The position numbers and the translations under genes were made by a program. The notes below the pieces were generated by a model, which worked only from the letters and a program-made list of their open reading frames with translations, was not told the origin of the DNA and made no database searches. From Endomychus coccineus (lineage: Eukaryota; Arthropoda; Insecta; Coleoptera; Endomychidae), in NCBI GenBank assembly GCA_958510875.1, contig OY294070.1:41430306-41494305 (forward strand): a stretch of DNA of 64,000 bases, read 5' to 3'. Shown here piece after piece: positions 34,501-46,500 of this stretch (the first letter of the stretch is position 1; each line of letters begins with the position of its first letter).

Positions 34501-37500
34501 CCAAAGACCCGGAAACACCCCCAGGCTTGCAGAACATTGTGAGTGCAATAATCATGATCAGCAACTCCGAAAACGCCCGAGAGTTCGAATTTGTAACATT
34601 TTATGAAGAAAAATTAACAAATTCCTAGAAGATGGCGTAGACAAAACAGGGCTCCAGGGACCCGGAAACACCCCCAGGTAATTTGCAGAACATTGCGAGT
34701 GTCATAGTCGTGATCGGCGACTTTGAAAATTCCGAGAGCTAGAATTTGTTACATTTAATTAAGAAAAATTAACAAATTCCTAGAAGATGACGTGGTTACC
34801 AGGGTACACCACGTATTGCAGAAGAGAAAAAGTTTTTCCGAAAAAAAAATTTGACAAATTTTCTAAATCACTTTCTGAATCGAATGCAGAAAACCGCATC
34901 TCATCCATCCAACTGCGCCGGGCTTGGAATGTGGAATGCATTATTTCCTCGACTATGTATGTACATACATACATCAGTACATACTTCAGTAGACATAGGT
35001 AGCATGTGTACCATATTCAGTTATTGTATATACTGTTATGATTTCATTTCATAGACAATAAAAATTTAAAAATAATAACTTACCGAACTATGAAAATCAG
35101 AAAAGATCAAATAAAAAATATTTTATGGAATTAAAAACAATAATAAAAGCTAAATAATAGTTAGGATATTAATATTAACAATGTAAAACATAATAAACAA
35201 CGATGTAATAGAATAAGAAGTGATAAATAAGAACTTCAGTGAAAGTGAAGAAACGTTCAGTGTAACGAAATCATAAATCATAAGTAAAATGATTACAAAA
35301 CTATCATGAGATAGTACAAAACATTGAATAATGTTATAGATGTAAGTTAGGATTAGTAAATTTGAGTTATGTAATGTTAAAAGAATGTTATTGATATAAT
35401 ATGGTATGTATTAGATTTAAGAATAAGTAACTGTCAAGAAAACCATAAATATGGGAATAATCATATTAATAATAACCCAATCATAGGTTATATTATACCA
35501 AAATGTGGGGAAAAATGTAGGCAATATTAATTTAAAAAGAAGGAATCACTAACAATTAAAATAAGTTGAAAATCTCAAATAATTAAAAAAGTAAAGAATA
35601 CTAAATTCTGATTGGTCAATAGGAATTTCCAATGTCAATCTGGTAACAATGAAGACTTGTGTCAGTTTCACAACAATTAACTTGGCATGCTTGATTTGAA
35701 AAGCAATCATCTCATAGGTTGTTTATGACATAAAGTAGCGTCGGTTTTGGAGGCCTATAAAAACGAATCTGAAAGTAAAGAAGTTCAGTTTGCCATTACA
35801 TCTGTAGACTGAAAGTACTCCTGCAACTCACCAAAATTTCATAACCTATAAAAAACCAGTGAACGAAAGTGTTCCAAACTTCGATAGGTTCAAAGAAACC
35901 AAAGTTAATAAATTTTATATAAAGTCAACGATTATCCAAGTATCTGAATCCAGTAAAAAGGCTGTAATAACCTCCAATTAAGAAGAAATTTCCAACGATT
36001 GCCATTCATCAATAATTTAAATAAAGCATCGAAAAGTTTCATGTTTTATCTAAAAGGATAAAACAAAGTATTATCAACAGTTCCTGAGTCTCAAGAAGAA
36101 GTAATCCAAATTAGTTACCTGTGATTATTGTGAAAAAGCATAGTATTGTGTAAAAGTGAATCATCAACGAAATTATAAAAGAATTAAATTGAAAATTGCC
36201 AACATAGTTAAACACACTTTTGGATATAAACTAAAAGTAAGTTTGTTTATTATATTTCCATTGTAGTGTTATTTGTAAATCTGAAAGAAAGATTGTCGTT
36301 TGTAATTTTGTAAACAACTATTAATATTGAATAGTTTTGAGGTTAAAGCTAGTTCTATGCGTAGAACATAAAATAAAATTGTAAATTAGAAACCCGAGAT
36401 AAATAGAGTCATAGAGATTTAAATATAGAAACTTTTCAACATTCAAAGAATATTGTGTTTAATTCCATAAAATAATAATAATAAAAAAAGAGAAAGTTCA
36501 TTATTATTCATAATCAATAAATTAAAAGCTAGCCGGAAGCATTAATAATAATCAATAAATAAAAATAAACTCAGTAAGAGTTTAGTTAATAATTGTCGCT
36601 CAAACGTGAGGCCATTTGAAAAAAGGAATAGAACCGCGTATCAAAATAATTTAAAGAACTAGGTTAATTAAAAAGAAAGTAAAAATGGAAGGAGATAGAC
36701 AGAGGACTCCAGAATTGATAGGATTTGATCAAGAGGGTGAAATGATTAGTGCAGAAAGACCACCAATAATAGATAGTCAATCACAAATAATGAGATTGCT
36801 TGAAAGTTTAAATTTAAAAGCTAATGAAACGAATGAAACGAATGCTAAAATTGAACAACGTATGAGTGAAACTAATGCTAAATTTGAACAAGGTATGAGT
36901 GAAATAAGAGATGAACTTAAGAGAGTGAATGATAAATTTGATAAAAGAACTGAGGAAATAATGAGAATAGTTGAAACTGAAAAAAAAGAAATAAGACAAC
37001 ATGTTGAAGAAAGTATAGATAATAAATTAGAAGAATATAATAGCTTTGTAAATAGAAAGTTTAATAATGTAGAGAAAGAAATAGATATTATGGAAAATAG
37101 AATGAATGATATGGGGAGGAATATTGAAGAGAATGTGAATGTGAATGTACAAAGTATGAAAGAAAATCAGGAAAAAATGATAAATGAACAAGATGAAAGA
37201 ATAAAAAGAATTGAGAATAGATCCGAAGAGAGAATGAATATAGAATACAGAAATGTAGGTCATGAGAATACAATAAAATTTAATGGAAACATAAAATTAT
37301 TACATCCATGCATTTTTGTTAAAGATTTGAAAAATGAAATACAGTATGAAAGGAATATAGAGAGAATGAAAAAATTAATAAGAGAACGATTGGTTGATGA
37401 ACCTTTGTTGTGGTTCAATTGCAAAGAAAGGGAATTAAATAGTTTAGATGAGTTTATAGATGAGTTTTTAAATAATTTTTGGGGTGAAAATGAACAGTCG

Positions 37501-40500
37501 AAATGTCGAGAAAGGTTATATTTTAGGAAGTATATAGAAGGGACTAGAAAAAGCATGAATGCTTATGCACTTAGCCTATATAATGAAGCGCAATATTTAG
37601 AACCTAAAATGAGAGAGGAAGAGATAGTTTTATACATTTCAAGACAGTATCGAAGTCAAATATCTGAGGCAATAGCCATTGCAAATATTAAAAACATGAA
37701 TCAACTACTATCATACTTAAATAGAATTGATAATAAGAATAACATGGGAACTAGGCAACAAAATGGATATAATGATAACAGGAACAATTACAGGGGAAAT
37801 CAAAATTATAATAATAGAGTCCAAAATAATAATTATCAAAACAATTTTAGAAATAGAGATAATAGAAACCAAAATTATTATAATAGGGAAAATAGATATA
37901 ATGGAAATAATGCTAATCAAAATAGAAATAGATATAGGGATTATAGAAGTCAAAATAATAATAATAATAGAAATAATAGTAGAAATGAAAATAATCAAAG
38001 GGAAGTAAACTGTAGTAGGATAGAAAGTAATATGGAAAGGGAAGACTCTTCAAGTCAAAATAATCAACAAAATCAGGATTTTTAAGAAAGCACGAATACC
38101 ACGTTAATGTATTATATGAACATCAGAGGGAATACATTGACTACGAACAGCAAAGGGAAGAAAATGAAAGTATAGGTTTAATTAAATTAAAAGGTTTTTT
38201 AAAAGGGAAAGAAGTAGAAATTATGTGTGATACAGGATCAGAACTATCATTAATAAGGGAAGAGCTATTGTCTGAAATAAAATTAACAAATCAATTGAAA
38301 ATACCAAAAGTAGAATTAGTAAATATTAGTGGAAAGAAAATTACTGAAGTATCAAAAATGATTACTGAGCATATTATAATAGGGAAGTCAAGTCTAGAGA
38401 TGCAATTATTTGTAGTGCCGAATATGAAATCGGATATTGTTATGGGAACTGATGAATTAGAAAAGCATGGAATTATTATAGATTACGAGGAAAAGGAAAT
38501 AAAGTTGTTAGATGAAATTATAAAGATAGGGAAAGGGGAAAATGAAAATATTGACAGACCAAATGAAGGTTGCAATATAATAAATGCGGTCGAAAGAAAA
38601 GACTCAAGCAGAAATTTAAATGAAATAATCTCGCAGATGAAAATATCCGAGAAATATAGGGGAATAATATCAGAAATAATTTCACAACATAAAGGTTTAA
38701 TAATTGATGAAACTCGTATAGCTAGTAATTATATTCATAAATTCCAAGTCAAAGAAATTGAAAATTTTAAATCCAAGAACTATCCAATCCCATACAAGTA
38801 CATAGAAGATGTTAGGAAAAAAATCGGTGAAATGCTAGAACAAGACATAATAGAAAGAAGTAAAACAAAATATATAAACCCTATTGTTATAGCGAAAAAG
38901 TCAAATGGTGATATTAGGTTATGTTTAGATGCTCGAACATTGAATAGATTGTCAGTACCACAATATGAAGCTCCTAAAAATATAGAGTCAATTTTTGGTA
39001 GAATAATAAAGGCACAAATTTTTAGTAAAGTTGATTTAAGACATAGTTTCTGGTTGATTCCTTTACATGAAAGTTGTAGAGATTACACTGGTTTTATGAT
39101 AGATGGAGAAGTGTATCGTTTTAAAGTTACGCCTTTTGGTATTCAAAGTGCATGCAGTGCGTTAGTTAGAAGTATGAATCAAATATTAAATAAATTTGAA
39201 ATTTTTGTAGTTCATTATATCGATGACATATTAATATTTTCTAGAACAGTAGAAGAACATAAAGATCACATAAAATTAGTTTTGAACGAATTAGATATAG
39301 CAGGTTTAAAAATAAATATTGAGAAATGTGAATTCTATAAAACAGAAATTAAATTTTTGGGTTATAAATTAACGAGGGAAGGTTTAGAAATGGATGAAGA
39401 TAGATTAGATGTAATTAAAAATTTCAAAAGACCCACCAATCTTAAAACTTTGAGGGGATTCTTAGGTCTAATAAATTATTTCAAAAGGCTCATTCCTGAT
39501 TTAAGTCAGAAGGAGATTCCATTAGTAGAATTACTTAAGAAAGGGGTAAAATGGAAATGGGATAATGAAAGACACGAAGCTTTCCAAAATTTAAAAGATA
39601 TTTTCATTAAAAAATTAAAAGTCTATCATGCACAATATGATAAACCTTTCATATTAAGAACAGATGCTTCTAAACAAAGATTCAGTGGTGTTTTATTACA
39701 AAAACAAAATAATGAAGAAGTGCCCATAAGTTTTGTGTCAAGAATGACAAAAGTTCATGAAAAAAATTACAGCGTTACTGAATTAGAATTAGCAAGTATA
39801 GTTTTTTGTGTAAAGAAATTAAGATTTTATTTGTTAGGGAATAAAGTAAGGGTAGAAACTGATCATAGTGCATTAACAAGTATATTTAAAAACAAGTTTG
39901 TAAACAGTAGGATTCAAAGATGGATTTTGTTATTGCAGGAATATGATTTTGAAATAAAACATATTCCAGGAAAATTAAATATAATAGCTGATACTTTAAC
40001 AAGAGAAGAGGGGAATTTAAAAATTGATAAAAGGAAATATAAAGTAGGAGCAAATATTTTATTAGAAGTAAGGGGTTTATTTTCATTAGAGAGCATTAAA
40101 AACAATCAAAGTACTTTATCAGAGAAGGATAAAAAGAAATGTAAAATCAAAGAGGGAGTTTATTTACAAGATATAGGTAGGAAAGAATTATACAGAATAA
40201 ATCAAGACCTAACTTTAAAAATTTTAAATCATTTACATAGTGAATTCAATCACATAGGAGCAAGGAAAATGTGGCTCATATTCAGAGAAAATTATATAGG
40301 TAAAGGAGATTACCAAATTGCAAAAGAAATCACAAAGAAATGTGACATATGTCAAAGAGCAAAGCCTAAAAATATAATTAATCACAATTTAGCAAAGAGT
40401 ATTATAGTAAAGGAATGTTTAGAAATAGTAGCAATAGATTTTTTAAGTGAGTTAATAGTAACAGAAAAAGGAAATAGACATATTTTGGTTGTAGTAGATT

Positions 40501-43500
40501 TATTTTCTAAATATATAAAATTATATGCTTGCAAAACGACAAAAAGTAGAGAAGTAATGCATAAGTTAGAAAACTATTTTGAAGAAATTGGTAGGCCAAG
40601 AAAGTTAATTACAGATAACGCAACATATTTCAAAAACATACGTTTCAAGTATTTTTGCAAAAGGAATTTAATTTTTCATCAATTAACAAGCATCAGACAT
40701 CCTCAATCCAATCCATCAGAGCGATATATACAGGAAGTAATAAAATATCTGAGAATATCTTGTGAGGGTAAACATCGTCAATGGGATGAATCAATATCCA
40801 GAGTAGAAAAATGTTTAAATCATTGTCCAAATACTACAACAGAGAAAACACCTGTATTAATAATGAAAGGCGAAGAACCAGATAGAAAATGGTTAGATGA
40901 AAATTCAGTAGAGCGAAATGAAATTTTGAAAGATATCAGTAATAGGTTAGAAAGAAATGCAAGAAAGTATATGAATAGGGAAATGAGAAAAAGAGGAAGG
41001 TTAATTAAATTTGAAATAGGTGAATTAGTAATAGTAAGAGCAATGAGAGTAACTAATAATAAAAAGAATATATGTGGAAAATTATGTTTTGCTTTTGAAG
41101 GTCCGTATGTAGTCATGAATGAAAATGCTGAAAATAGTTATGAATTAATGAATCCTGAAAACGGAAAGATAAGGGGAATATTTAATATTGATCAAATATA
41201 CAAGTATAATTATTAATAAATTTAGTTCATGAAAATAAAATCAAAAGATAAATAAATTTTAAATATTAATGTGATTAATATGTTAAAATTGATTTAGGGG
41301 AATTTGTTATGATTTCATTTCATAGACAATAAAAATTTAAAAATAATAACTTACCGAACTATGAAAATCAGAAAAGATCAAATAAAAAATATTTTATGGA
41401 ATTAAAAACAATAATAAAAGCTAAATAATAGTTAGGATATTAATATTAACAATGTAAAACATAATAAACAACGATGTAATAGAATAAGAAGTGATAAACA
41501 AGAACTTCAGTGAAAGTGAAGAAACGTTCAGTGTAACGAAATCATAAATCATAAGTAAAATGATTACAAAACTATCATGAGATAGTACAAAACATTGAAT
41601 AATGTTATAGATGTAAGTTAGGATTAGTAAATTTGAGTTATGTAATGTTAAAAGAATGTTATTGATATAATATGGTATGTATTAGATTTAAGAATAAGTA
41701 ACTGTCAAGAAAACCATAAATATGGGAATAATCATATTAATAATAACCCAATCATAGGTTATATTATACCAAAATGTGGGGAAAAATGTAGGCAATATTA
41801 ATTTAAAAAGAAGGAATCACTAACAATTAAAATAAGTTGAAAATCTCAAATAATTAAAAAAGTAAAGAATACTAAATTCTGATTGGTCAATAGGAATTTC
41901 CAATGTCAATCTGGTAACAATGAAGACTTGTGTCAGTTTCACAACAATTAACTTGGCATGCTTGATTTGAAAAGCAATCATCTCATAGGTTGTTTATGAC
42001 ATAAAGTAGCGTCGGTTTTGGAGGCCTATAAAAACGAATCTGAAAGTAAAGAAGTTCAGTTTGCCATTACATCTGTAGACTGAAAGTACTCCTGCAACTC
42101 ACCAAAATTTCATAACCTATAAAAAACCAGTGAACGAAAGTGTTCCAAACTTCGATAGGTTCAAAGAAACCAAAGTTAATAAATTTTATATAAAGTCAAC
42201 GATTATCCAAGTATCTGAATCCAGTAAAAAGGCTGTAATAACCTCCAATTAAGAAGAAATTTCCAACGATTGCCATTCATCAATAATTTAAATAAAGCAT
42301 CGAAAAGTTTCATGTTTTATCTAAAAGGATAAAACAAAGTATTATCAACAGTTCCTGAGTCTCAAGAAGAAGTAATCCAAATTAGTTACCTGTGATTATT
42401 GTGAAAAAGCATAGTATTGTGTAAAAGTGAATCATCAACGAAATTATAAAAGAATTAAATTGAAAATTGCCAACATAGTTAAACACACTTTTGGATATAA
42501 ACTAAAAGTAAGTTTGTTTATTATATTTCCATTGTAGTGTTATTTGTAAATCTGAAAGAAAGATTGTCGTTTGTAATTTTGTAAACAACTATTAATATTG
42601 AATAGTTTTGAGGTTAAAGCTAGTTCTATGCGTAGAACATAAAATAAAATTGTAAATTAGAAACCCGAGATAAATAGAGTCATAGAGATTTAAATATAGA
42701 AACTTTTCAACATTCAAAGAATATTGTGTTTAATTCCATAAAATAATAATAATAAAAAAAGAGAAAGTTTATTATTCATAATCAATAAATTAAAAGCTAG
42801 CCGGAAGCATTAATAATAATCAATAAATAAAAATAAACTCAGTAAGAGTTTAGTTAATAATACATATTATTGTACTCCTTTATTGCATATAATAAATATG
42901 TACATTATACAGTATGTATTTGTTAATTAACAATATTATGTTTTATAAACAATTGACGAACATATTAACCAAAGATTCGTGGTTATCAAGTCTAAATTAT
43001 CCGAAACTTTAAAACTTAACCTCGTGTATACTTTTTTTTGTTGGTTAATTTGTTAACAATATTATATTTTACAAACAATTGACGAACATATTAACCAAAG
43101 ATTCGTGGTTATCAAGTCTAAATTATTCGAAATCGACTGTAAACTCAACCCTCGCGCCAATTATTTTTTTTGTTTATTTATTGTTAACAAAAAAAAATTG
43201 TTATAAATATTGAACTGCCGTTCAATTGAATGAATATACAGGGTGTTCCATCTCAGACGAGCCACCCCGTATATTTCTTATCCCATAGTGAGTAGAAAAA
43301 TCTCCCGAAACACGTCGAATGATTTTGTTTGGGGGACATCTTTTGACGTATATTTGAGGCTTGAAAGAGCAACCCCCTAATAGGGGGCGCTTCAACCCCT
43401 CAAAATTGAATAGGGGAGAGGGGTTGAGTGATACGTCATTTGAAAGGTCTTGGAAGCCTCTTTACAACGGTGTATGAAAAACGTAAATTTGATGAACCGT

Positions 43501-46500
43501 TTTCGCCAAAAATTAATTTTGTTGCTCGAATGCGACACCTTGAATATTTTGGTTATTTGTACAATGTACAAGCTCATTTTTATTAAGCCTTTTTTACAAA
43601 CTTAAACAATCTTCAAAAAATCACATTCGTGAAAAAATTGAATTGTGTTGTCATGCTTACAATGAAAAAAAATTAAATCTGCGTGTTTAAATCAAATGTT
43701 CAAATTTTCCTCCATTGACTTCCATGCAATAATACAATCTTGACAGAAAACCGTCTCTAACATGGTTCAGCATAATTGGAGTTATCTGACGACACTCATT
43801 TACAATTCGTTGGCGTAGTTCGTCCAAATTTTCAGGCTGAGTCATAAAAATCTTGGACTTAAGAAGTCCAGAGGGTTCAGGTCAGGAGATCGGGCAGGCC
43901 ACTCCATAGGACCTCTTCTCCCAATCCAACGACCGGGGTATTGCAAATTGAGGTATTGGCAAACTGGTGCGGCGTAGTGAGGAGGAGCTCCGTCTTGTTA
44001 GAAATGCAATTGTTGTTCAAGTAGTAGAGGATCGTTTTCTAATTGTTCAGTTATTAACGGATCAATCGCATTTTACAACATTTCAAGATAAATTTCTCCA
44101 TTTAAATTACCAGGAATAAACAGAAGTCAAATTAGGTGGTCTCCCAAAATTCCTACCCAAACGTTTAGCTTTTCCCGATCTTGAGTGTGAGCTTCTCGAA
44201 ATACATGAGGATTTGTATCGCTCCAAATTCTACAGTTATGTCGGTTAACTTCTCCATTAAGAAAAAAGTGCATTCGTCAGAAAAGCAAACGTTGTACAAG
44301 AAATTTGGGTTATTGTTGATACGCTCGAACATAATTTCGCAAAACTCTTGCCTTCGATCCCAATCATCATCATTTAATTCCTGAATTAATTTAATTTTGT
44401 ACGGATGGAACTTGTGCTTATGTAAAATTCTGAAAACGTTAGATTGGCTAATATCGGAAGCTGCAGAAAGTTGTCGTACAGATTGCGTGTTTGGCATAAG
44501 TTGGACATGTCCCAATACTGCCACAGCTGCTCCTTCATCATTAACAATGGGTGCCCTTTTTTATCCATTACTGAACTCGTCTCCACAAATTTTCAAGCCA
44601 CTCGGGCATAATTTTGATTTTGGTAATAAAGGCTAACCAGCTCAACACGTTCTTGCAATGTGTAAACCATATTTCTTGAAATTTTAAACAAATCGGCAAA
44701 GTAGTAACTCAACAGATTTATTAAAATCATGAAATGATCGAAGAAACGTTAAAACCAGATAAACACCTTCTAAGAACAAAAAATGAAGGCAACATAATAA
44801 AATGTTTTGCTGTTTTTTATTTATTAGTTTGAGAGAATGTATTGTTGTATGGAAGTCAATGGAGGACAATTTGAACATTTGATTTAAACACGCAGATTTA
44901 ATTTTTTCATTGTAAGCATGACAACACAATTCAATTTTTTTACGAATGTGATTTTTTGAAGATTGTTTAAGTTTGTAAAAAAGGCTTAATAAAAATGAGC
45001 TTGTACATTGTACAAATAACCAAAATATTCAAGGTGGCGCATTCGAGCAACAAAATTAATTTTTGGCGAAAACGGTTCATCAAATTTACGTTTTTCATAC
45101 ACCGTTGTAAAGAGGCTTCCAAGACCTTTCAAATGACGTGTCACTCAACCCCTCTCCCCTATTCAATTTTGAGGGGTTGAAGCGCCCCCTATTAGGGGGT
45201 TGCTCTTTCAAGCCTCAAATATACGTCAAAAGATGTCCCCCAAACAAAATCATTCGACGTGTTTCGGGAGATTTTTCCACTCACTGTGGGATAAGAAATA
45301 TACGGGGTGGCTCGTCTGAGATGGAACACCTTGTATATGCATTACCATCCAAAATCAGTCCAAATTAGCCATTTTTATGCAATTCCCAATTTTTTAAAAT
45401 ATTGTACTAGAATTGTCCTTCATTTATTGTTATTAATGGTTTATTAACCGTATATAAAATTTTCCCTAGTTGGGATGTGGTCGGCTTTTGCTTATAGGTG
45501 ATTACGAATCGAATGAACCCTATTACATCAAAATCGGTGAATTTGGTTAGTCTGGTCGATTTTGGGCTTCATTGAGTGGACTATATTGAAATTGCATTTT
45601 TAGATGCTTCACGCTAAGACTTTTTTTAAATTTAATTAAAGTTTCCTCTAAGATTTCTGGAGAAAAACCGTTGATTTTTAATCTGGAGCTTCATTGGATG
45701 CATTCAAAGTAGCCCCGAAAACGATGTTTGGGCGCATTGTTCTAATTAAAAAAATTGTGTATTGTGTATCGAAATATTTTAAATTTTTTTAACACAGTTT
45801 TGTTAGGATACCGTATTGTAATAGCAGATACATTTTGTAAACATGTGGTGCAAATGCATACGGCTACAGGAACAAAGTCTCGCTTTTCGACCATCGGTTT
45901 GGTAGGTTAGAAGTTACATGTCAGGTTTGCCAACACAAAAATCATTTTCAAACCAGTAATGCTATAGCGTTCTGAAAGGGTCACAAACTGAGTGGTGAAA
46001 ACTAAATTTCGCTAAACTTAATGGTTATTTCAGTATTAGTCAATTAATACGCACATTGATACATTCGATCTTCAATTATAACGGAATACTTCTAATTGAC
46101 ATCTCATCTTTTCAGAAAATAGGTTTGAAATTGCTTACACCAAAGAACCAAGTTATGGGAAGTCAGGAAGTGAAGTATAGAATGAAATTCACAAGGCAGG
46201 ATGTTTTACCAAAAATTACGGTTATCAAATTTAACAAAAAAACGTTATGCTCTGGACCTCCAGAACCTAGTAAGTATTAATATAAGACAGCAACTCCAAG
46301 CTGTGATATTCAAATTTAATTTTTTTTTCAGATGAACCAGATGGAGCTACTGCTTTATGGGTTGGCAAGACAACGAAACTTAAAGCTACTGATGAAGGTA
46401 ATAAACATATAGTAATATTTAACGAAATAATAAATAAAACTACTTTGTTTTACTAGAACTGATATTTATTATAGTCGTTACTATAGTTTCAACACTAAAC

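Noticed and set aside
37717..38008. Ile-rich frames on both strands
   Set aside because: Shadows of the Asn-rich tail of gypsy Gag, which is AAT-repeat DNA.
41217..41304. An env gene between pol and the 3' LTR
   Set aside because: Only 88 bp separate the pol stop and the LTR; no room for a third gene.
43392..43577. 61-residue frame MSLYIVQITKIFKVSHSSNK found four times (also 44995, 54715, 56396)
   Set aside because: It is translation of the inverted arms of the long-arm mariner; copied as non-coding terminal sequence.
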